Positions 1 through 5,431 of a stretch of DNA of 12,821 nt are shown piece by piece (the stretch's first letter is position 1; each line of letters starts with the position of its first letter). Below the pieces are notes generated by a model. The model was not told the origin of the DNA. It saw only the letters and a list, made by a program, of their open reading frames with translations, and ran no database searches. This DNA is from Candidatus Omnitrophota bacterium (lineage in GTDB: Bacteria > Omnitrophota > Gorgyraeia > Zapsychrales > Fredricksoniimonadaceae): positions 1 through 12,821 of the forward strand of contig JAGNTT010000037.1 of assembly GCA_017987425.1 (NCBI GenBank), in the 5' to 3' direction. Both the position numbers and the translations under genes were made by a program.

Positions 1-613
1 TGATGGGAGCGAGTCCCATGGATACTGTCGGGAACTGCCAGAAGTCGGGCATCAGCCACGGGTGAGGATAAGAGGATAAACCTTTGGTCGGCTGTAATTC
101 TTTGCGGAAATTATCGAGATGTTCGGCCGTCAGACGGCCTTCGAGAAACGCGCGTGAATACATGCCGGGTGATGCATGGCCTTGAAAATAAACCAGGTCT
201 CCTTGTCCGTCCTTATCGGGAGCGCGGAAGAAGTGGTTAAAACCGATTTCATAGAGAGTGGCGGAGGATGCAAATGTCGAAATGTGACCGCCTACCCCTT
301 CACCTTTTTTTTCGGCGCGGACGACCATCGCCATGGCGTTCCAGCGGATGATGCTTTTGATGCGGCGTTCAATTTCGCGGTTGCCCGGGAATGAAGCCTG
401 TTTTTCGACGGGAATTGTATTGATGTAAGGAGTGTTGAGGGTAAAGGGAAGTGTGACGCCGGATTCCTGGGCCCGGATTTGAAGCTGCTGAAGGAGATAC
501 TGAACACGCTCGGGCGAGCCATTATTTAATACGTAATCAAGGGAGCTTAACCATTCCTTGAGTTCAATATCATCCATGACCGGTACGGGCTTCTTAACGG
601 CATCCTCACTCAT
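1..613 (-). CDS. aceE: Pyruvate dehydrogenase E1 component, homodimeric type (N-terminal part)
   Basis: This is the thiamine-diphosphate-dependent E1 of the pyruvate dehydrogenase complex, which decarboxylates pyruvate and acetylates the E2 lipoyl group. It begins MSEDAVKKP at the ATG complementary to 611-613, preceded by an AAGGA-type ribosome site, and leaves the window after about 204 codons without a stop; the family is near 890 residues. Recognisable AceE blocks appear in order: NTIPVE, then FPGNREIERR, SIIRWNAMAMVVRA, GGHISTFASSATLYE, FNHFFRA, GDLVYFQGHASPGMYSRAFL, LDNFRKE, and GLSSYPHPWLMPDFWQFPT. The His of GGH and the His of QGHASPG match active-site histidines of the E. coli enzyme. 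A tRNA-Leu lies 104 bases upstream on the same strand. The family call is very secure; E2 and E3 would lie outside the window. Confidence 0.96.
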   Translation of the reverse strand, partial: MSEDAVKKPVPVMDDIELKEWLSSLDYVLNNGSPERVQYLLQQLQIRAQESGVTLPFTLNTPYINTIPVEKQASFPGNREIERRIKSIIRWNAMAMVVRAEKKGEGVGGHISTFASSATLYEIGFNHFFRAPDKDGQGDLVYFQGHASPGMYSRAFLEGRLTAEHLDNFRKELQPTKGLSSYPHPWLMPDFWQFPTVSMGLAPI

Positions 614-681
614 ATGTTTATCCTTTTCCTTTGTGATTCTTGAATGTTGTTACTCTAATAGTATGTCTAAAAGGTCAAGCC

Positions 682-702
682 CGGCCGGCGAAATCACGGC
701 CG
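682..702 (-). other. GC-rich hairpin between tRNA-Leu and aceE
   Basis: CGGCCG occurs at 682-687 and 697-702; it is its own complement, so it forms a 6-bp stem with a 9-base loop. On the minus strand a short CTTTTA follows about 6 bases later. It could be a weak terminator separating the tRNA from aceE, but the T tract is poor and distant. Confidence 0.3.
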
Positions 703-717
703 CAGCTTGGATTAAAA

Positions 718-799
718 TGCGGAAGGAGAGACTTGAACTCTCAAGGCTTGCGCCATACGCTTCTGAGACGTACGCGTATACCAATTCCGCCACTTCCGC
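718..799 (-). tRNA. tRNA-Leu (anticodon CAG)
   Basis: Read on the minus strand, the acceptor GCGGAAG (799-793) pairs with CTTCCGC, followed by discriminator A at 718. A GCG/CGC D-stem is present. The anticodon stem closes on the loop CTCAGAA, giving anticodon CAG, which reads CUG. The variable arm is GGC-GCAA-GCC, the long arm of a class II tRNA, and the T-arm is GAGAG-TTCAAGT-CTCTC. The 3' CCA is not encoded, because TTTT follows the discriminator. Length is 82 nt, short for a leucine tRNA because of the compact variable arm. Confidence 0.95.
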
Positions 800-827
800 G
801 TGATTCATTACTGTTTGATTTGGGAAA

Positions 828-932
828 TCACGCCATCAGCGCCTCGGTTTCATCAGGTGAGGCAGAAGCTGATGTTTTGTTTATCCCAGATTTTTCCATG
901 AAAGCGGCCAAATCCTCGTTAACGCTGCCCAC
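828..932 (-). other. Possible small ORF or C-terminal gene remnant upstream of tRNA-Leu
   Basis: On the minus strand a frame opens after a TAA at 962-960 and ends at TGA 830-828. It encodes about 43 residues with a protein-like composition, including DNLVGSVNEDLAAFMEKSG and ending ETEALMA. Possible starts are a GTG at 932 (34 residues) or an ATG at 899 (23 residues). The ATG has GAGGA at a rather long distance upstream; the GTG has no ribosome site. The segment could be a short gene or the decayed tail of a longer gene interrupted by the palindromes at 965-1048. I do not recognise it. Confidence 0.25.
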
Positions 933-964
933 TAAATTGTCCAGGAAAAATTCTGGGATTTACC

Positions 965-1048
965 TCGGCAGTCGTGATTAAACCTCTTCGAGGTTTAATC
1001 AGCCGACCCAGGCCAGAGGCCTGGGCGGATTTTGCACTGCAAAATCCG
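965..1048. repeat. Cluster of three adjacent perfect hairpins
   Basis: Three perfect inverted repeats follow one another. First: 976-986 with 990-1000, 11 bp around a TTC loop, framed by TCGGC (965-969) and GCCGA (1002-1006). Second: 1007-1014 with 1018-1025, 8 bp around AGA. Third: 1026-1036 with 1038-1048, 11 bp, with realistic closure around CACTG. None is followed by a T tract, so they do not look like ordinary terminators. With 1162-1178 they account for most of the structure in the 434-base gene-free stretch 800-1233. They may be a dispersed palindromic (REP-like) element or a structured RNA; single-window data cannot separate these. Confidence 0.7.
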
Positions 1049-1161
1049 GGTTTACGGTTCTGACAAATACTTGCGGAAAATTCCACAACAAAATCGCTAA
1101 GGACAAGAGTATATCGGTAAGATGGGAACCTGTCAATAATATTGAAAGGCAAAATCTCCGT

Positions 1162-1178
1162 TCCGGCATCCTGCCGGG
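1162..1178. repeat. Isolated hairpin with TCC loop
   Basis: CCGGCA at 1163-1168 pairs with TGCCGG at 1172-1177 around a TCC loop, with a further T-G closing pair. There is no following T run. It lies about 20 bases before the -35 region of the permease gene. Confidence 0.5.
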
Positions 1179-1198
1179 GATTCTTAAGGGCAAAGTCG

Positions 1199-1226
1199 TT
1201 GTTTAATGGAAGTCTTGTGGTATAAT
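1199..1226 (+). promoter_or_regulatory. Sigma-70-type promoter of the AEC permease, predicting a leaderless transcript
   Basis: TTGTTT (1199-1204), a 16-base spacer and a perfect TATAAT (1221-1226). The start codon ATG is at 1234, only 7 bases after the -10 box, so the predicted first nucleotide falls on or next to the start codon. No Shine-Dalgarno sequence is visible in the preceding 25 bases, consistent with leaderless translation. Confidence 0.65.
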
Positions 1227-1233
1227 CCCGCTT

Positions 1234-2184
1234 ATGTTTGAGGTCACTTTTGCCACAACTTTTCATGCCATGGGCCAGATTTTTCTTTTGGGTTTCCTTG
1301 GATACATGCTGGTGCGCCGCAAGTTCCTTGATGCCAAGGGGCTTGAGGTCCTTTCAGGCCTAGTCATCGGGGTGGCTCTTCCGGCCTTTAATTTCAGCCA
1401 GATTATCGAGCATTTTAACCCGCAGGGTTTCACCAACTGGTGGATTTTTCCGCTGCTGGGATTTGCCGTGGTCTTCGGCGGCATCATACTTGCTTCGGCT
1501 GTCCTGGTGTTCCGTCCCAAATTTAAAGCCCGAAAGGAGTTCAAGGCGCTCATCGGATTTCAGAATTCGGGATACATGCCTCTTATGATTCTGAGCGCTT
1601 TTCCGCAGTCGCCGGAAGTGGTGGGGCTGACCATCTATGTCATCCTTTCTCTGGTCGGGTTCGACATCCTTTTGTGGAGCCTCGGTGTGTGGCTTATGAC
1701 GGGATCGGAGACTGGTAAGTTCGATTTCCGCAAGCTCATCAACCCGCCGATGCTGGCGACCCTGTTGGCTGTTTCGCTGATGTTTGTGGGGATTGGACAG
1801 AAGATCCCGATGACGGTCTTCAGTCCGGTCAAAATGCTGGGCAACTGTCTGCTGCCTCTGGTGATGCTGGTTTTGGGGGGTAATTTCGCGCTGACGAATT
1901 TGAAAAATGTCCGGCTCGCGGATGCGGCCAGTGTCGTTTTAACCAAACTTTTTCTTTATCCGGCGCTGATGATCCTGTTTGTTGGCGCGCTCGGCGTTTC
2001 GCGCATGATCGGTTTTTTTCTCGTGTTGGAAGCGGCGGTGCCGTGCGCCAATTCGCTGTCCGTTATCGCCCGGTATTATAAAACGCCCAATCAGGACTTC
2101 ATCAATCAGAGTCTTTTTCTGACGAATCTTTTAAGTGTCATTACCATTCCGGTGTTTTTGATGATCTACGCAAAACTAATATGA
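1234..2184 (+). CDS. AEC (auxin efflux carrier) family permease
   Basis: A 316-residue polytopic inner-membrane protein of the auxin efflux carrier / malonate-type transporter family. These are secondary carriers, mostly for small organic anions in bacteria. The N-terminus has the family look: FLLGFLGYMLVRRKFLD, then LSGLVIGVALPAFNF with the conserved Pro of the first inverted-repeat half. The second half has LPLVMLVLGGNFAL, and the region near the C-terminus AAVPCANSLSVIARYY resembles the conserved second crossover. About ten hydrophobic segments alternate with short polar loops, and the length is normal for the family. It appears to be translated from a leaderless message (promoter at 1199-1226). 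smpB starts 116 bases downstream on the same strand. Substrate cannot be predicted. Confidence 0.88.
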   Translation: MFEVTFATTFHAMGQIFLLGFLGYMLVRRKFLDAKGLEVLSGLVIGVALPAFNFSQIIEHFNPQGFTNWWIFPLLGFAVVFGGIILASAVLVFRPKFKARKEFKALIGFQNSGYMPLMILSAFPQSPEVVGLTIYVILSLVGFDILLWSLGVWLMTGSETGKFDFRKLINPPMLATLLAVSLMFVGIGQKIPMTVFSPVKMLGNCLLPLVMLVLGGNFALTNLKNVRLADAASVVLTKLFLYPALMILFVGALGVSRMIGFFLVLEAAVPCANSLSVIARYYKTPNQDFINQSLFLTNLLSVITIPVFLMIYAKLI

Positions 2185-2218
2185 TGATACACATGGTCAC
2201 AAGTACAGAGGTACACAT

Positions 2219-2287
2219 GAGCACAGGAGAGGAGCATAAGTCTGCTTGCGAACTTTTGTGCTCCTGTGTGCTTGCGTTCCTGTGCTC
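2219..2287. repeat. Inverted and direct repeats ahead of smpB
   Basis: GAGCACAGGA at 2219-2228 is a perfect inverted match to TCCTGTGCTC at 2278-2287. Between them, two imperfect direct copies of a GCTTGCG...TGTGCTCC motif lie side by side. The right arm ends 3 bases before the smpB Shine-Dalgarno GAGG (2291-2294). Low-complexity expansion is the simplest explanation; an effect on smpB translation is possible but unproven. Confidence 0.5.
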
Positions 2288-2299
2288 CCTGAGGTTATT

Positions 2300-2752
2300 A
2301 TGAAGCCAATCGCCACCAATAAAAAAGCCTATCAGAATTTCAATCTCTCCGAGAAATGGGAGTGCGGGATTGTTTTGACCGGCGGGGAAGTCAAGTCCAT
2401 CCGTGCGGGTGATGTGAACTTTAAAGACGCTTACGCCTGGGTCAAGGAACAGGAAATATTTTTGTCGAACCTTCACATCAGTCCCTATATGCAGTCGGGA
2501 TATATGCAGCCGGAGCCGGACCGCGTGCGCAAGCTTCTCATGCACAGAAAAGAGATCATGCGCATTCACGGACTTATGACGGCGCGCGGCAAGACGCTGG
2601 TGCCGACCAAAATTTATATCACCGAACGCGGGCTCATCAAGGTGGAGGTCGCGATCGGCCAAGGTAAGAAGCTTTACGACAAGCGCGATGACATCAAAGA
2701 CCGCCAGGTCAAACGCGAGATTTCCCGCGCGGTGCGCCACTTTAAAAATTAA
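2300..2752 (+). CDS. smpB: SsrA-binding protein SmpB
   Basis: SmpB binds the tRNA-like end of tmRNA and takes it into the A site of stalled ribosomes for trans-translation. I place the start at ATG 2300 (MKPIATNKKAY...), with GAGG at 2291-2294 as ribosome site. An in-frame ATG at 2246 would add 18 residues unlike the family. This gives 150 residues, the normal length. Family blocks are clear: NKKAYQNFNLSEKWECGIVL, GGEVKSIRAG, NFKDAYAWV, FLSNLHISPY, RVRKLLMHRKEI, LVPTKIYITERGLIKVE, and the basic tail GKKLYDKRDDIKDRQVKREI, which in known SmpB enters the decoding centre or mRNA path. Its RNA partner ssrA begins 87 bases downstream, a common pairing. Confidence 0.97.
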   Translation: MKPIATNKKAYQNFNLSEKWECGIVLTGGEVKSIRAGDVNFKDAYAWVKEQEIFLSNLHISPYMQSGYMQPEPDRVRKLLMHRKEIMRIHGLMTARGKTLVPTKIYITERGLIKVEVAIGQGKKLYDKRDDIKDRQVKREISRAVRHFKN

Positions 2753-2753
2753 A

Positions 2754-2782
2754 TTGTAATTCCCGTCGGATGATGTTAAAGT
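2754..2782 (+). promoter_or_regulatory. Candidate ssrA promoter
   Basis: TTGTAA (2754-2759), a 17-base spacer and TAAAGT (2777-2782), starting right after the smpB stop. Transcription would begin near 2789, leaving a ~50-nt leader for RNase P to remove before the mature end at 2840. The same TAAAGT form of the -10 box occurs in the promoter at 7996-8024. Read-through from smpB is also possible since no terminator separates them. Confidence 0.4.
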
Positions 2783-2804
2783 TTTACCGTTCTTTGTTAT
2801 TCGT

Positions 2805-2826
2805 ACCACGTAACACTGACCACGTA
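2805..2826. repeat. Short direct repeat in the ssrA leader
   Basis: ACCACGTA occurs at 2805-2812 and 2819-2826, a 14-base period. It lies in the region removed from tmRNA by 5' processing. Meaning unknown. Confidence 0.4.
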
Positions 2827-2839
2827 TCACATTTCATAT

Positions 2840-3272
2840 GGGGGTGAATGGCCTCGACTTGTGTTATCAGTGGGTAGGTGGCATGCCGCGGAAGCTTGGT
2901 TGGCCGCGTTAACAATCCGAGCACAAACTAAACGCTAACGATGAAACGTTAACGTTCGATGGAGTTATGGGTCAGTTTGCTAAGGCAGCTCCGGCTGTCC
3001 CGGCTATGCCCATGGTTCCGTCGTTCGCGTTGGCCCGCTAAGGAGCCAATCCCTCTTGCCTGATATGTCTGCGGTCGGGGATAAGAGGTCATAAGCAGAC
3101 TTGTCCTGATGATGAGCTTACCGCATCGGGATAAGATCAAGAAAAGCTAGTCCCGGATCAATCCTGTCGGACGGAGGGTGAGGGATGAATCAACAAAGAA
3201 GACCGACTAAGCATGTAGAGGCTTATCTTACGGAACTCAAGGACGCGGGTTCAATTCCCGCCACCTCCACCA
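2840..3272 (+). ncRNA. ssrA: Transfer-messenger RNA (tmRNA), one-piece
   Basis: tmRNA rescues stalled ribosomes by acting first as a tRNA-Ala-like molecule and then as a short mRNA that tags the nascent chain. The 5' acceptor strand GGGGGTG (2840-2846) pairs with CACCTCC (3262-3268), keeping a G-U at the third pair, the alanine identity element. The conserved GAATGGCCTCGAC-like 5' block follows. The T-arm is GCGGG-TTCAATT-CCCGC (3245-3261), the discriminator is A3269, and CCA is encoded at 3270-3272. Between the two ends lie a tag reading frame ending at TAA 3039-3041, a stop-codon hairpin (TTGGC/GCCAA, 3030-3049) and a pseudoknot-rich remainder. The 433-nt length exceeds the 363 nt of E. coli. 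An intrinsic terminator begins 15 bases after the CCA. Confidence 0.97.
2970..3041 (+). other. Proteolysis-tag reading frame of tmRNA
   Basis: The frame is fixed by the TAA at 3039-3041, inside the expected stop-codon hairpin. Read back it gives GQFAKAAPAVPAMP followed by MVPSFALAR. The resume codon cannot be fixed by eye: GGT 2970, GCT 2979 and GCA 2985 are candidates. The tag would be about 18 to 23 residues, rich in Pro, Ala and Met. It ends FALAR rather than the usual FALAA/YALAA. Confidence 0.65.
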
Positions 3273-3286
3273 TTTTCTTTCCAATC

Positions 3287-3325
3287 AAAAAAGACGTCTT
3301 ACCCGTACGGGAGGACGTCTTTTTT
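3287..3325 (+). terminator. Intrinsic terminator of ssrA, also head of repeat unit A
   Basis: A-tract plus GACGTC (3287-3298) pairs with GACGTC plus T-tract (3314-3325); inside, CCCGTACGGG (3302-3311) is itself palindromic. Six Ts close the structure. Because A and T tracts flank it symmetrically it should work in both directions. An identical copy is at 3541-3576 and a diverged one at 3747-3780. Confidence 0.9.
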
Positions 3326-3540
3326 GTTTTACTAGGGAAAGAAAATGGTGTCCATGTTATGCTCCGCATAACATGGACTGCGTCTACTCCTCACCATTTC
3401 ATCGGAAATAAATTTCCTCTGAAATGGTTCGTCGTATCCGCGTCGGTGGCGGGTAATCCAGATCGATCTAATAAAGACATTAAAGAAATCTGGATTACCC
3501 GCCACTTTTCTAAAGGGTTGCTTCGAAATCCCGCCACCGC
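3290..3540. repeat. Tandem multi-hairpin unit A
   Basis: First of three tandem units. Order: terminator hairpin H1; H2 at 3350-3362/3366-3378 (13 bp, loop TCC); H3 at 3393-3401/3420-3428 with a TC/TC internal loop, inner stem 3404-3408/3413-3417 and TAAA loop; H4 at 3446-3463/3488-3505 (18 bp, 24-base loop). Linkers between the hairpins (for example TGCGTCTACTCCTC and TCGTCGTATCCGCGTCG) are shared with unit B. The first 104 bases (3290-3393) are identical to 3541-3644. No ribosome site or convincing ORF is seen. It may be a tandem small RNA or a non-autonomous palindromic element. Confidence 0.85.
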
Positions 3541-3746
3541 AAAGACGTCTTACCCGTACGGGAGGACGTCTTTTTTGTTTTACTAGGGAAAGAAAATGGT
3601 GTCCATGTTATGCTCCGCATAACATGGACTGCGTCTACTCCTCAAAATACCGTCAGAAAGTAAACTTTCTTCCGGTATTTATCGTCGTATCCGCGTCGGT
3701 GGCTGGGCCGCTTCGCGGTCCCGCCACTTATCTGAATCGATTTCAT
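3541..3746. repeat. Tandem multi-hairpin unit B
   Basis: Same order as unit A. H1 and H2 (3601-3613/3617-3629) are identical to A. H3 keeps the architecture but not the sequence: outer stem 3645-3652/3673-3680, TC/TC internal loop, inner stem 3655-3660/3665-3670, TAAA loop at 3661-3664. The following 22-base linker (3682-3703) is identical to A. H4 is shorter: GTGGC (3699-3703) with GCCAC (3723-3727), GGG/CCC, then CCGC/GCGG round a TTC loop. The unit ends in TCCCGCCAC, like the other units. Confidence 0.85.
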
Positions 3747-3917
3747 AAAATCTTCTTTCCCGAAAGGGCGTGAGGTTTTTGCTTTAGTAGAGAAAAAATT
3801 GGTACCCCTGTCATGTTCCGAATTACAGGGGCTGTGTCCATTCCTCAAAATCCCGAAAAATAGTAAACTTTCTTCCGGAATTTCTCGACATGTCCGCTCA
3901 GCGGTCCCGCCGCTTAC
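3747..3917. repeat. Tandem multi-hairpin unit C, diverged
   Basis: A decayed third copy. H1 (3747-3780) is now closed by A-T and G-T pairs with an inner CCC-GAAA-GGG tetraloop and a T tract, so it still resembles a terminator. H2 (3805-3816/3820-3831) has a different arm sequence but keeps the central TCC loop. H3 (3848-3855/3876-3883) keeps the TAAA loop and shares its 3' side with unit B, with some broken pairs. H4 has shrunk to CCGC-TCA-GCGG (3894-3904), followed by TCCCGCCGC. Confidence 0.75.
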
Positions 3918-3937
3918 GAAAAAGATCACCCGCAAAT

Positions 3938-3957
3938 AACTTCAGATTGAAGTTTTT
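3938..3957 (+). terminator. Short intrinsic terminator after the repeat array
   Basis: AACTTCA (3938-3944), loop GAT, TGAAGTT (3948-3954) and further Ts. A 7-bp AT-rich stem, so moderate strength. It separates the array from the symporter gene. Confidence 0.5.
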
Positions 3958-4029
3958 GCAGTTTTCTTTTTGTGATAGTGTTGATTTGGAACTGAAATGA
4001 TATCGCAATCAAACTAACTGAGGATATGA

Positions 4030-5361
4030 ATGGAACATGTTGATCGGTTGTTGGTGCAGCTAAACGGTTTTTTATGGGGGCCGCCGATGCTGATTCTTTT
4101 GTGCGGCACTCATCTGTTTTTGACATTCCGTTTGGGACTGATCCAGAAATATATTCCGTTGGGGATCCGTTTGTCGTTGTCCAAGAACACCGAGGGCAAG
4201 GGGGATGTGAGCCAGTGGGCCTCGTTGATGACGGCGCTGGCGGCCACCATTGGAACGGGCAATATCGTCGGTGTCGCGACCGCGATCGCCTCCGGCGGTC
4301 CGGGCGCGGTTCTGTGGATGTGGCTGACCGGTGTGTTCGGCATCGCCACCAAATACGGCGAAGCGGTTCTGTCTGTCAAATACCGTCAGACCAATGCGAA
4401 GGGTGAGATGTGCGGCGGCCCGATGTACGTTCTGGAACACGGGATGAATCAGCGCTGGCTGGCCGTACTCTTTGCGGCATTTTGTTCGGTCGCGGCATTC
4501 GGGATCGGCAACATGGTCCAGGCGAATTCCATCTCCGTCTTAATGGTTGAAACGTTTGACGTCCCGCGGGGTGTAACAGGATTAGTGCTCACGGCGCTGA
4601 CAGCCGCCGTTATCCTGGGCGGTTTACAGTCCATCTCGAAAGCCTGCGAAAAACTTGTGCCGTTTATGACGGTGTTTTATGTCGGGGGATGCCTCTTCCT
4701 CATTATCATGCGTTTTGATCAGATTCCTGAGACAATCTCAACGATCGTTACGACAGCTTTTACCGGTCAGGCGGCGGTGGGCGGTTTTCTGGGGGCGGGT
4801 ATGAAGGAGGCGATCCGGTTCGGGGTTGCGCGCGGACTGTTCTCCAACGAATCCGGGATGGGCAGCGCTCCTATTGTGGCCGCGGCCGCCAGGACGAGAA
4901 ATCCCGTCGAGCAGGCGCTGGTATCGTCGACAGGCACATTCTGGGACACGGTGGTTGTCTGCGCCATGACCGGTATTGTGCTCGTTTCTTCCGGTGAATG
5001 GGTCCATGGCGGAAGCGGTGCGGCGCTGACCAAGGCCGCGTTTGCCCACGTTCCCTTTGTCGGCCCGACAGTTTTGACCATTGGATTATTGACATTTGTT
5101 TTCTCGACCATTCTCGGTTGGGGATATTACGGAGAAAAAAGCATTGAGTACCTTTTGGGGCCGAAGGCAATTATGCCGTACCGTTACTTGTGGGTGGCTG
5201 CCGTTTTTGTCGGATCGGTTTTAAGTTTACCGACGGTCTGGAACTTTGCGGACTGCGCCAACGCGCTGATGGCGATCCCGAATCTGATCTCTCTGATTGC
5301 CTTAAGCGGCGTTATCGCCAGCGAAACACAGACCTATTTTAAAAGCCGGCCTGCAGGATAA
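4030..5361 (+). CDS. AGCS-family sodium:alanine/glycine symporter
   Basis: A 443-residue inner-membrane carrier that imports alanine or glycine with Na+. The signature is clear: ATIGTGNIVGVATAIASGGP (residues 71-91) followed by a WMW, then KYGEAVLSVKYR and GGPMYVLEHGM. The second hallmark starts at residue 269, GLFSNESGMGSAPIVAAAA, with NPVEQALVSSTGTFWDT after it and GYYGEKSIEYLLG near the C-terminus. Length is normal for the family and about eleven hydrophobic segments are visible. The start is ATG 4030, with GAGG at 4020-4023. An ATG at 4026 in another frame stops after five codons. It stands alone, downstream of the hairpin array and its terminator. Family is secure; the choice among Ala, Gly or Gln as substrate is not. 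Confidence 0.95.
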   Translation: MEHVDRLLVQLNGFLWGPPMLILLCGTHLFLTFRLGLIQKYIPLGIRLSLSKNTEGKGDVSQWASLMTALAATIGTGNIVGVATAIASGGPGAVLWMWLTGVFGIATKYGEAVLSVKYRQTNAKGEMCGGPMYVLEHGMNQRWLAVLFAAFCSVAAFGIGNMVQANSISVLMVETFDVPRGVTGLVLTALTAAVILGGLQSISKACEKLVPFMTVFYVGGCLFLIIMRFDQIPETISTIVTTAFTGQAAVGGFLGAGMKEAIRFGVARGLFSNESGMGSAPIVAAAARTRNPVEQALVSSTGTFWDTVVVCAMTGIVLVSSGEWVHGGSGAALTKAAFAHVPFVGPTVLTIGLLTFVFSTILGWGYYGEKSIEYLLGPKAIMPYRYLWVAAVFVGSVLSLPTVWNFADCANALMAIPNLISLIALSGVIASETQTYFKSRPAG

Positions 5362-5431
5362 TCGTAGGGCTAGCTGTCCGGAAGTTCTCGTGACTCACGA
5401 CATAACCTGAATCGTAAAGATCGGAAGACCT

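Noticed and set aside
919..1266. 115-codon minus-strand frame covering the palindrome cluster
   Set aside because: It opposes the permease promoter, reads through three perfect hairpins and has no protein-family character.
2246..2299. Upstream ATG extending SmpB by 18 residues
   Set aside because: The added residues lie in the repeat-rich leader and do not fit SmpB; ATG 2300 has a good GAGG and gives the normal length.
3185..3586. 133-codon plus-strand frame across the tmRNA 3' end and repeat unit A
   Set aside because: It translates the tmRNA tRNA-like domain and the hairpin repeats; no ribosome site, and the RNA explanation is far stronger.
3393..3917. Integron attC sites or a CRISPR array as the explanation of the tandem units
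   Set aside because: There are no RYYYAAC/GTTRRRY core pairs and no cassette ORFs. Units are 170-250 bases with variable hairpins, not short repeats with spacers, and no cas or integrase gene is visible.
3642..3935. 97-codon minus-strand frame over units B and C
   Set aside because: It reads through paired repeat arms and terminator hairpins and has no ribosome site or family resemblance.
3956..4009. Promoter for the AGCS symporter
   Set aside because: TTGCAG and TTGATT are present, but no acceptable -10 box lies at the right spacing from either.
5388..5400. TCGTG-ACT-CACGA hairpin after the symporter gene as a terminator
   Set aside because: Only 5 bp and no T tract follows.
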